From Thinopyrum elongatum (Eukaryota; Streptophyta; Magnoliopsida; Poales; Poaceae): a DNA stretch of 64,000 nucleotides. Positions 32,531 to 43,335 of the stretch are shown here, piece after piece (position 1 is the first letter of the stretch; each line of letters begins with the position of its first letter). The DNA lies in assembly GCA_011799875.1 (NCBI GenBank), contig CM022298.1, forward strand, positions 195,445,452-195,509,451, in the 5' to 3' direction. Below the pieces are notes generated by a model. The model saw only the letters and a program-made list of their open reading frames with translations. It ran no database searches and was not told where the DNA came from. Position numbers and translations under genes: made by a program.

Positions 32531-32755
32531 GAGGTTGTGCTTTCAGTCTTCGGTTCAAGGGACTGTTTGTAGGTGGTACGAGGGATCGTTCATTGACGTT
32601 TCGAGGGACTCGGAGTACGATCTACACCAATACATTCTTCTTCCGCTGCAACTCGGTGACAATAATGATCGTGATCCCAACCCATTATGCATCTTCATAT
32701 CGATCTTGGATGATCGTAGGTACGAATTTTTTGTATTCTAATACATTTCCCAACA
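32531..32755 (+). repeat. LTR of element C, right part
   Basis: Continues the LTR interrupted at 19165, starting with the duplicated target site GAGGT and ending ATTTCCCAACA at 32755, a normal LTR end directly before a primer-binding-site-like sequence. Confidence 0.6.
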
Positions 32756-32756
32756 G

Positions 32757-32769
32757 TGGCATCATGAGC
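32757..32769 (+). promoter_or_regulatory. Primer-binding-site-like sequence of element C
   Basis: TGGCATCATGAGC resembles the initiator-Met site TGGTATCAGAGC with one substitution and one extra base, and stands one base after the LTR end. Triticeae copia elements often have this variant. Confidence 0.55.
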
Positions 32770-34971
32770 AGTTATATGAGTAGGTGCAGGTTGCGATCTA
32801 GATCACATGTGATTGTGAGGGTTGATGTTCTTGCTATGTTTCCCTCGAGTGTTGCTTTGGTTCAATTAATCGACAACATGGTGTCGCTTTGTTAGAAGGT
32901 TCTGACAATCGATCGGCTCTGGTTGTCGACGATCCGCTAACAGTTCCTTGGGCTTCACCATAGTTGACAATAATGAACCATCGCATACACAAGAGGGTGC
33001 CGAAGATGGATTATCTCGCGTATTTGACGAAGTTTAGTGTGGGGGACGAGACTGTTAATTAAGTCTCTTCTTTCACACACCCCAAAACTTAATCTAGCAT
33101 CAAGAATCATTGCCCATGTTGTGGATGTAGGTAGCCAGTATTATTTGTTAAAACTGGTTAACCACGTAACTAAAATTTTGATAAAACCGATTAGAGGACG
33201 TCTAACTTGGTTTTGCGGAGTATGCATATGATGTGTTATATCCTTCGTCATGATAATGAGTTTATGCATGAGATGGTTATATGTTGTAATGTTAAGTGGC
33301 CTGCGTGTCAGGCATGAAGGTTGGAGCCATGAGATTGCCATGTTAATATAAATATTATAGAGATAGCCTACATGTTACAGGTGTCGATGGAAAACGTACA
33401 CGGAGGACCCCGACGAGGAGAAGGTGTATTTGGCGCGGGATGAGGAGCTATAATTTTGTGCCACGATGCAATTTTTGAATTTGGTGTCACGGTAAAAAAA
33501 ATTGAAATGGTCGCCATGTCAAAGTTTTCTGTAATTGCCGCCACGGCAACATTTTTGAAATGGTTGCCACGACAATGAAATATTGGCCGTCACGACGCTT
33601 CAACAGAAGATTGAAGATGATCATGGAGGATTCCCGACGCCCAGGGCTATACCATATCATGCTTTTATGAATTGCCTGAGATGTTTATCCCTTTGTTGTT
33701 TGCACCCTTTGATTGCATAGTAGTCAATTATTAGGGTGATCTGTCACAACAAATATCAAGTTAAAAGGTGCTCTTCCTAGTGTTGCAACCGTCTATAACA
33801 TGTGGCTTTTCGGAGTACTACATTCTACCATGAGTACAAACAAGAAGTGAAGTGTAAGGCGGGTGAGTAGGACTTCACAATAGAAACACTCGGTTACCTT
33901 GAAGTTCTAGCAGAAAAGTTCTGATCTCAGAGCACGAAGCATCGAAAGATGAACAAGAGTCGTATGGAGATATGATTGGCAAAAGTTTGCCTACCGGTTG
34001 AAATTCACATCATATGAGGTGCTACCATCCATGGGTGTGAATGAGATCAGGATCTTGAATGACTCACTTTCAATTATGAGAGATATTGATTTGAGTGGGA
34101 GTGCACTTTATATTAAAATTTGTTTAAACACTAGTGCAAAATTAATTATGAACTATGTCTATGTGTAGTTTGCATTATGGTTGTAGAATTATGGCTCATA
34201 GTTCCACCTTTGATGTTGAAATTGGTTGACTGTTATTTATCTAGTTGAATCTTTTATGATTGAGAGGATTGTCCTCTAAGAGTGCCAAGAAGGATTTTGT
34301 CCTACCGCATGCTTGCAATGCTCTCCTACTAATGCTATGGATGACGAGACTTACATCTTTTGATCCAAAAGGCTAAGAATTACATTACGGCCTGCTTTCT
34401 TTTGGGAAACCCGGTCTTCAAAATGTTTGGGATAGTTATGTGATATTCTTGGAACCGAAAATTGTTTTCAGAAACAAACAAAGGTTAAAAGATATATGAT
34501 ATCTAAAGAAGTTTTTGGTTTGCAATTTCCAGTGAAGCGTTCAACTATGTTTGAGACTAAAGTTTGTAAGATCTGAAAGAACACCAGTCATGAGTTGATG
34601 GTGAAAACTTAAAGAGAAAGAACAAAACCAAAGGATGTAATGAGACTTATATGCCTAGGGAAGTTCGGGGCTCACGTCACTCTTAAAAGGTTAGATGATT
34701 CTTCTGTTGAGTGGGAGAAATATTGAAAGTAAAACTATAAGAAGTTTAGAGGCGGAAAGAAAAGAAGAATGGAATGTCCAGCTCAGGTATGAATGCCATA
34801 CAAGTTATAAGATGTAGAGAAAGTCGGTCAAGTAAAGTGTGATTCTTGAGAATTGTGATTAAATTCTTAAACACTAAATTCTTAGGAATTTTGGTTAAAA
34901 TTTGATCACAAGGACACCGACTCTATTGCATGTTGTTGCGAATCATTGCGAGAATTACTACGGCCTAATAT
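32770..34971 (+). other. Non-coding internal region of element C
   Basis: About 2.2 kb without a reading frame over 100 codons and without any polymerase, integrase or gag motif I can recognise. It starts in a copia-style leader (TATATGAGTAGGTGCAGG) and ends where element E begins. A degenerate run of short repeats on the theme GCCACGACAATTTTTGAAAT occupies about 33460-33600. It may be the internal part of a large non-autonomous retrotransposon. Confidence 0.5.
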
Positions 34972-36382
34972 TGATAACCCACAAGTATAGGGGATTGCAA
35001 CAGTTTTCGAGGGTAGAGTATTCAACCCAAATTTATTGATTCGAAACAAGGGGAGACAAAGAATATTTGCAAGTATTAGCAGTTGAGTTGTCAATTCAAC
35101 CATACTTGGAGAACTAAATATCTGCAGCAGAGTGATCAGTAGCACAGTAGTATGATAGTTTTATAGCAGTGGTAACAGTAACAACAGTAACAATAACAGT
35201 AGTAGTTTTGTAGCGATTGTAACAGCAACAGCAACAATAGTAACTTAGCACAGATCAATATAAGAAAAGCGTAGGCATTGGATAAGTGATGGATAATTGC
35301 GTTGGATGGCATTCATCATATAACATTCACAACCTAGAGCGACACAGAACTAGCTCCAATTCATCAATCTAATGTAGGCATGTATTCCGTATAGTCATAC
35401 GTGCTTATGATAAGAACTTGCATGACATCTTTTGTCCTACCCTCCCGTGACAGCAGGGTCCATAAGGAAACTAAGGGATATTAAGGCCTCCTTTTAATAG
35501 AGAACCGGAACAAAGCATTAACACATAGTGAATACATGAACTCCTCAAACTACGGTAATCACCGGAAAGAATCCCAATTATTGTCACTTTGGGGTATGGG
35601 GATCATAACACGTAATAGGTGCGTATAACTTGCAAGATAGGATCAAGAACTCAGTTATATTTGTGAAAACATAAAGGGTTCAGATCTGAAATCATGGCAC
35701 TCGGGCCCTAGTGACAAGCATTAAGCATAGCAAAGTCATAGCAACATCAATCGCAGAACATAGTGGATACTAGGGATCAAGCCCTAACAAATTGACTGGA
35801 TTACATGACAAATCTCATCCAACCCCATCATCGTCCAGCAAGCCTATAAAGAAATTACTCACTCCCGGTGGTGATCATCATGAAATTGGTGATGAAGAAG
35901 GGTTGGTGATGATGATGGCGACGAATCCCCTCTCCGGAGCCCCGAACGGACTCCAGATCTGGCCTCCCGATGAAGAACAGGAGGTGGCGGTGGCTCCATA
36001 TCGTAGAACGTGATGAAACTTCTTCTCCTATTTTTTTCTCAAAAAATAGGAATTTATAGGCTTGAGATTAGGGTCAGTGGAGCCATGTGGGCCCCACAAG
36101 GTACACGGGCGTGCCTAGGGGGTGGCCTCGCCCATGTGCCTTCTGGGCCACTGGTGGGTCCCCTCTTTTGGATCTTCGCTCCAGTATTTTTATATATTCC
36201 ATAAAAAATCTCCAAAAAGTTTCGTCCAATCCCAAGAACTTCTATTTCTGCACAAAAACAACACCATGGTAGTTCTGCCGAAAACAACGTTAGTCCGGGT
36301 TAGTTTCATTCAAATCATGCAAATTAGAGTCCAAAACAAGAGCAAAAGTGTTTGGAAAAGTAGATACGACGGAAACGTATCA
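34972..36382 (-). repeat. 3' LTR of element E
   Basis: Plus strand starts TGATAACCCACAAG and ends AACGTATCA (1411 bases). Includes the degenerate AAC/CAG/AGT trinucleotide stretch at about 35155-35240 and the GC-rich inverted repeat at about 36085-36165. Confidence 0.93.
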
Positions 36383-36396
36383 ACTCCCCCAAGCTT
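36383..36396 (-). promoter_or_regulatory. Polypurine tract of element E
   Basis: Plus strand ACTCCCCCAAGCTT, so the minus strand has the GGGGGAGT tract directly before the LTR start. Confidence 0.85.
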
Positions 36397-38028
36397 AACT
36401 CATTGCTTGTCCTTAAGCAGTTCAGTTGACAAACTGAAAGTGATAAAGAAAAACTTTTACAAACTCTTTTGTTCTTGTATTCGTATATAAGCATAAACAG
36501 TACCCAAGTTTTTAGCAAAGATCATAACTAACCATGCAAACAATAACTCGTAGAAATTATATTCACTCATTTTAATGACATAATCAACTAGCAAGCAATA
36601 ATAACATATCTCAAATGCCAACACTTTGTCAAAACAATCATGATATAATATGATAACATGGTATCTCGCTAGCCCTTTCTGAGACTGCAAATAATAAATG
36701 TAGAGCACCTCCAAAGTTCAAGCAGCGATAAACTTTGTAATTCATGGTAGAAGAGATCCAGTCATGTTGCACACAATATTAACTATACACAATGCATAAG
36801 AATGACAATAGTGCTCTCGGGACTGGAGCTTTCATTGAGAAGGTGATGACCCAACAATAAAAGAAAAATAACATAAAAGTAAATGGATAAGCCCTTCGCA
36901 AAGGGAAGCAGGGATTTGCAGACGTGGCAGAGCTCGAAGCTTAAATTAGAGATAAATATAATTTTGAGAGGCATGCCTATCCTGTCAACGTCACGACCGA
37001 GAATTTTCAATATCTTCCATGATAAACACATTACCGACGGTTCCCAAGCAGAAAGGTAAAGTTTACTCCCCCTCCACCAACAAAGACAAGCCATGGCTAG
37101 CCGAATCCACGGGTGCCCTCCATACCAACAACTTTGCGGGGGAGTTTGTTTCATTTTTTTCATTTTGATTACAGGACTGGGCATCCCAATTACCAGCCTA
37201 TCTTGTGCAATGACGGGTGAATAAACCCCCATCGTGATAATAACCTGCTTAGCATCGAAGATACTAACCACCCCCTGTCACTTCATGAGCGGTTCAGGCA
37301 CACAAAACATATGATTATTTGAAGGATTAGAGGTGGCACATGCAAATTTACTTGGAACGGCAGAGTGATATCGCATATAGGTAGATATAGTGGACTCGTC
37401 TAGAACGACTTTTGTTTAAGGGTTTGGATGCACGAGCAGTATTCCCGCTTAGTACAGGTGAAGGCTAGAAAATAGATTGAGAAGCGACCAACTAGAGAGC
37501 GACAATGGTCATAATCATGCATTGTGAATAATTAACATTGAATACTAGCATGAGTAGGATATAAACACCATGAACATAACTATCATGGAGGCTATGTTGG
37601 TTTTGAATCAACTACATGCGTGAACATGTGCCAAGTCAAGCCACTTGAAACATTCAGAGGAGGATACCATACTATCATACTACATCATAATCATTTTAAT
37701 GCATGTTGACACCCAAGATAAATCATTACCCACTCCTAGCTACTTAAGCATGGCATGAACAACTATAATCTCTAATTGTCATCATAAACATGTTTACTCA
37801 TAATATGTTGAATCATGGATACTGAGTTAAACATATTTTAAAAAATAAAACAAGTTGAGTTCATACCCGCTTTTCCTTTACCACAGTCACTTCATCAAAT
37901 TATCGTCATTATTGCCTTTCACTTGCACGACCGAATTATATGAAAATAATAATAGTGCAAGAGTGTCGTGGACTAGGCTAGAATCTGCAAACATTTTATT
38001 CAGGGGAGAAGACAAGGTAATATGGGCT
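36397..38028 (-). other. 3' UTR of element E, part distal to ORF2
   Basis: AT-rich, non-coding, collinear with the 3' UTRs of elements B and F. It ends in the target site GGGCT (38024-38028) of element F and continues at 47608. Confidence 0.8.
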
Positions 38029-39438
38029 TGATAACCCACAAGTATAGGGAATCGCAACCATTTTTTAGGGTAGAGTATTCAACCCAAATTTATTATTCGA
38101 CACAAGGGGAGCCAATGAATATTTGTAAGTATTAGCAGTTGAGTTGTCAATTCAACCACACTTGGAGATTAAATATCTGCAGTAAAGTGATCAGTAGCAC
38201 AGTAGTATGATAGTTTTGATAGCAGTGGTAACAGTAGTAGCAACGGTAACAGTGATAGCAATAGTTTTGTAGCAGTTGTAACACTAGCAGCAACAGTGGT
38301 AACTTAGCAAGAGCAATATGTGGAAAACTCGTAGGCATTGGATCAGTGATAACGTTTGATAATATTCATCATATAACAGTCATAACCTAGGGCGACACAG
38401 AACTAGCTCTTGTTCATCAATATAATGTAGGCATGTATTCCGTAAATAGTCATACGTGCTTATGGAAAAGAACTTGCATGACATCTTTTTTCCTAACCTC
38501 CCGTGGCAGCGGGGTCCATAAGGAAACTAAGGGATATTAAGGCCTCCTTTTAATAGAGAACCGGAACAAAGCATTAACACATAGTGAATGCATGAACTCC
38601 TCAAATTACGGTAATCACCGGAAAGAATCCCAATTGTTGTCACCTTGGGGTATGGGGATCATAACACGTAATAGGTGCATATAACTTGCATGGTAGGATC
38701 TAGAACACAAATATATTGGTGAAAACATAAACAGTTCAGATCTGAAATCATGCACTCGAGCCCTAGTGACAAGCATTAAGCATAGCAAAGTCATAGCAAC
38801 ATCAATCTTAGAACATAGTGGATACTAGGGATCAAGCCCTAACAAAACTAACTCAATTACATGATGAATCTCTCCAACCCATCACTGTCCAGCAAGCCTA
38901 CAAAGGAATTACTCACTCCAGGCGGTGAGCATCATGAAATTGGTGATGGAGGATGGTTGATGATGATGAAGACGGAAGATCCCCCTCTCTGGAGCCCCGA
39001 ACGGACTCCAGATTTGGCCTCCCGGTGAAGAACAGGAGGTGGTGGCGGCTCCGTATCATAAAACGCGATGAAACTTCCTCTCCTATTTTTTTTCTCCAAA
39101 AATAGGAATTCATAGGATCGAGATTAGGGTCAGCGGAGCCTCGTGGGCCCCACTACCCACCAGGGCGCGCCAAAGGGGGGTGGCGCGCCCTTGTGCCTAG
39201 TGGGCAGCTGGGCCCCCCCTCAAGTGGGTCTTGGTTCCAGTATTTTTCATTTATTCCAAAATAATTCTCCAAAAAGTTTCGTCCAATTCCGAGAACTTTT
39301 ATTCTACGTAAAAACAACACCATGGTAGTTCTGCTAAAAACAGCGTCAGTCCGGGTTAGTTTCATTCCAATCATGCAAATTAGAGTCCAAAACACGAGCA
39401 AAAGCGTTAGGAAAAGTAGATACGATGGAGACGTATCA
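38029..39438 (-). repeat. 3' LTR of element F
   Basis: TGATAACCCACAAG to GACGTATCA, 1410 bases, partner of 46192-47607. The left flank is GGGCT. About eight differences occur in the first 100 aligned bases, fewer further on. Confidence 0.93.
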
Positions 39439-39452
39439 ACTCCCCCAAGCTT
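39439..39452 (-). promoter_or_regulatory. Polypurine tract of element F
   Basis: Plus strand ACTCCCCCAAGCTT directly inside the 3' LTR. Confidence 0.85.
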
Positions 39453-39453
39453 A

Positions 39454-41497
39454 ACCGATTGCTTGTCCTCAAGCAATTCAGTTGACAAACTGAAAGTGAC
39501 AAAGAAAAACTTTTACGAACTCTTTTGTTCTTGTGTCCATATATATGTTTAAATAATACCCGGGTTTTCAGCAAAGATCATGACTAACCATGCAAACGAT
39601 AACTCTTAGAAATTATATTCACTCATATCAATGGCATAATCAACTAGCGAGTAATAATAAAATATTTCAAATGCCAACACTTTGTCAAAATAATCATGAT
39701 ATAATATGACAATAATGGTATCTCGCTAGCCCTTTCTGAGACCGCAAAACATAAATGCAGAGCACCTCCAAAGTTCAAGCAGCGACTAAACATTGTAATT
39801 CATGGTAGAAGAGATCCATTCATGATGCACTCAACATTAACTATACACAATGCATGAGGATGACAATAGTGCTCTCAGGTCTGGTGCTTGTTTGAGAAGG
39901 TGATGACTCAATGATAAATGTAAAATAACATAAAAGTAATTAGATAGGCCCTTCACAGAGGGAAGTAGGGATTTGTAGAGGTGCCAGAGCTCAAAGTTTA
40001 AATCAGAGATAAATATAATTTTGGGAGGTATACCTTTCCTGTCAATGTTACGACCAAGAGTTTTCAATATCTTCCATGCTAAACAAATTAGCAGCGGTTC
40101 CCAAGCAGTAAAAGTAAAGTTTACTCCCCCTCCACCAACAAACACAAGCCATGGCTAGCCGAATCCTCGGGTGCCCTCCATACCAACAACAGTCCGAGGG
40201 AGTTTGTTTAATATTTGCATTTTTTTATCATGGGACTGGGCATCCCGATTCCCAACCCCTCTCGTGCAGTGATGAGTGTATAAACACTCATCATGAGAAT
40301 AATCCGCTTAGCATGGAAGATACTGACCACCCCCTGTCACTCCATGAGCGGTACGGGCACACAAAACAGATGTTCATTTGAATATTTAGAGGTGGCACAT
40401 GCAAATTTACTTGGAATGGCAAGGTAATACCGCATATAGGTAGATATAGTGGACTCATCTGGAATAACTTTGGTTTAAGGATTTTGATGCACAAGAGTAC
40501 AGGTGAAGGCTAGAAAATAGGTTGAGAAGCGACCAGCTAGAGAGCGAAAATGATCATGAACATGCGTTGCGAATAATTAACATTGAATACTAGCATGAGT
40601 AGGATATAAACACCATGAACATAAATATCGTGGAGGCTATGTTGGTTTTGAATCAACTACATGTGTGAACTTGTGCCAAGTCAAGCCACTCGAAACATTC
40701 AGAGGAGGATACCATATCATCATACTTCATCACAATCATTCTAATGCATGTTGACATCTAAAATAAATCATTATCCACTCCTAGCTACTTAAGCACCGCA
40801 TGAGCAACTATAATCTCTAATTGTCATCATAAACTTGTCTAATCATAATATGCTGAATCATGGATACTGAGTTAAACATATTTACAAAAACAAAAACAAG
40901 TTGAGTTCATACCCGCCTTTCCTTGCCTCAGTCACTTCATCATATATCGTCATTATTGCCTTTCACTTGCATGACCGAATGATATGAAAATAATAATAGT
41001 GCAATAGAGCCATGGACTAAACTGGAATCTAAAAACATTTTATTTAAAGGAGAAGACAAGATAATTTGGGCTCTTTGTTAGATCAACCATAGTGCATGCG
41101 AGAGCCACTCAACATGTTCATCGTGGTCTTCTCCCTAGTACAACTCAACAAATAGAAAATAAATTCAGAGAAACACACTGAAATATTTTTGGAGTTTTTA
41201 GATTTTTTTCTTTGAAATAAGCAAATTAAAGAAACAAAAACGAGAAAAACTATTTACACGGGGAAAGCTCCCAACAAGCAAAAAGAAGAAACAAGAAATC
41301 TTTTTGGGTTTTCTTTTAATACTACAACTAATTTAAACTAGAAAGAAAAGCCGAAAGGAAGTAAGAAATATTTTTGGATTTTCTCCAATTTTTTCAAACA
41401 CACAAGAAGAAAGCAAGAAAATAAAACTAGCATGGATTATACAATGAAAAAGGATGAACACCGACAACTGGAATGAAATGTGTGAATCATGAATGTA
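39454..41497 (-). other. 3' UTR of element F
   Basis: About 2 kb, AT-rich, collinear with B and E; no supported gene. Confidence 0.8.
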
Positions 41498-41530
41498 ATG
41501 TCGATGGAAATACGTACTCCCCCAAGCTTA
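41498..41530 (-). promoter_or_regulatory. Second polypurine tract with LTR-start-like sequence, element F
   Basis: On the minus strand, TAAGCTTGGGGGAGT is followed by ACGTATTTCCATCGACA, close to the LTR start GATACGTCTCCATCG. It lies just 3' of ORF2, as in B and E. Confidence 0.7.
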
Positions 41531-41552
41531 GGCTTTTGGCCTAGCTTGGTAA

Positions 41553-42571
41553 TCACCACCTTTGGCTTGGATAATAGTCGGAATGATAGCTCGTGGAGGC
41601 TCTCGGTGCAGCCTCCTCAACCTGGCGGGCAGCTTCCACTATTGTGTTGTACTCATGTGCCTCGCTCTCATAAATGTAATACCTTCCTTTCCCCTGGTAA
41701 TCAAAGAGAGCAGGTGCAGGCAAAATAACAGGTACAATGGGTTTTTATTGAACATCAAGTTATAATTCTAGTTCGTGGCCCTATATTTAATGAACTCATG
41801 ATGCTGCATTGCATCAAAGTCTAAATAACTATTAGGAAAAACAGGATCATTCAGCAAAGGCGAAACTCTCAGCCTTGCAGCTAAGCGGGAGGCATAAATT
41901 TTTCCATACAAATGACCACTGTCAGCAGTACGCTGCAGCCTCCGTGCAATAACTGCTCCAAGATTATAACATTTAATGCCCGTTAAAGTAGTATGAATAA
42001 GGCTCAAATCAGGGGCACAAAGCGTGATGCAGTCTTGTTTACCTACGATGAATTTGCCATTAAAGAGTGCAAAGTAACGGATGGAGGCAAATTGTATAAT
42101 TTTTATTCTAGCTTGTGTAACCCTCCTATCCTCACCACAATAGAGGATGCTTAGGAACATTTCATGCTCAAATTTTGGTGGTTCATCTAGCGAGCCCCAG
42201 TATGGAATTTTGCATGCATCACAGAATTCTTCTAAGGGAATACTAAAGGTTCTATCATAAAGGCAAAATGAGACTCTGAATTCACGAGGATGATACTTAA
42301 ACTTTTTGGTGAACGATTCAGTAAAGTTGTAATGCTGAGTACACTTATCTGCGATGAAGGGTGCGAGATCAGTGTTGTGAACATACTGATCAAATTCTTC
42401 TTTAATACCCGCACCTATCATGAACTCATCACATGGCCATAGGCACGATCTGGTGTCAGTATCCAGCACCGAACTTGCCCTTGGTTCATCATAGGCTTGT
42501 CGTATCGAGTTCTCACTCGACGATGCCTCAGAAGACCTTCGCCTCGAAGAACTCCTCCTAAAGAGGTGCAT
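41553..42571 (-). pseudogene. ORF2 of element F (C-terminal frameshift)
   Basis: Starts at ATG 42571 (MHLFRRSSSRRRSSEASSS) and is open for about 267 codons to a stop at 41768. Visible segments: LWPCDEFMIGAGIKEEF, SIPLEEFCDACKIPYWG, RYFALFNGKFIVGKQD, GAVIARRLQR. The reading frame then shifts; the original C-terminus (ESEAHEY..., DYYPSQRW) continues to a stop at 41553. Closely similar to ORF2 of element B, much less so to that of element E. Related to plant Athila ORF-1-type proteins by my recollection; function unknown. Confidence 0.75.
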
Positions 42572-42954
42572 TTTATCTACGAACAATTTCTGAAATTTTT
42601 TGCCACAAAAATGATATTAACAAAACTCCACAAAACTGATAGCAACTACTCATATGGATGTCTAGAGGCTATATCAAGCATTCAAACTACTTGGAACTCA
42701 AAGAATTCAACATACAAGCTCATTTACAGCAGCACCAAGAGTAGCTAATTACTCAGAATATAAACCACTAGAACAAAAACTAATTAGAGCAATGGAGGAG
42801 TCACATACCAAGTAGCAATGCCCCAAAATAGTTTCAGAAATGGAGCTCCGAGAAAAGAGATCGAAATTCGCGGGTTTGAGAGCAAGAACACGAGAGAGAG
42901 AGCTACAGGGATTTTTTTCTGGAGGTAGGTGATGAAGTGAGCTAAAGGGATAAG

Positions 42955-43130
42955 TGAGGGGGGCCTTGTGGCGCCCACTACCCACCAGGGCGTGCCTGGT
43001 GCCTAGTGGGCACCTAGGGCACCCCCCCTGCGGTGTTTTCAGTACCAAAAAATCTCAAATATTCAGAAAAAAAATCGTGTTAAAATTTCAGGTCATTCTG
43101 AGTACTTTTATTTTTTGGCACTTTTTATTG
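42955..43130 (-). promoter_or_regulatory. U3-like internal promoter region upstream of ORF2, element F
   Basis: Read on the minus strand: AAATAAAAGTACTCAGAATG, a GAAATTTT block, then a GC-rich inverted repeat at 42965-43030 (CTACCCACCAGGGCGTGCC and its partner). Matches the LTR promoter layout of the same element. Confidence 0.55.
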
Positions 43131-43335
43131 CACGGATAAATCAGAAAACAGGATAAACATGGCATTTTATTGTATTTAACTAAAAATAACAGAAAATATA
43201 AAGTGGGTACAGAAGGTTGTGCTTACTAAATTCATCGACCACATGCCTCTCAAAAATAATCCATTAATAAGGTTGATCAAGTCTTATTAACAACCACTTT
43301 CGATTAGCATGAACCCGAAGAACTTTCGTAAAACA

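Larger units (their letters stand above)
18844..34971 (+). mobile_element. Element C: copia-like LTR retrotransposon remnant, split by element D
   Basis: The outer element comprises an LTR 3' part (18844-19165 continuing at 32531-32755), a primer-binding-site-like sequence and about 2.2 kb of internal sequence without coding capacity (32770-34971). Its LTR end TTTCCCAACA followed by TGGCATCATGAGC resembles the LTR/primer site junction of Triticeae copia elements. No gag or polymerase motif is visible, so it is either a non-autonomous element or a decayed fragment. Both outer ends are truncated, by the LTR fragment at 18843 on the left and by element E on the right. Confidence 0.55.

Noticed and set aside
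32757..34971. Copia gag or polymerase in the interior of element C
   Set aside because: No frame over 100 codons and no motif such as the copia integrase or reverse transcriptase boxes could be read in any frame.
41201..41420. A-rich stretch as LINE or SINE tail
   Set aside because: It is part of the family 3' UTR: the same sequence occurs inverted in B (15090-15330) and in E (47690-47950).
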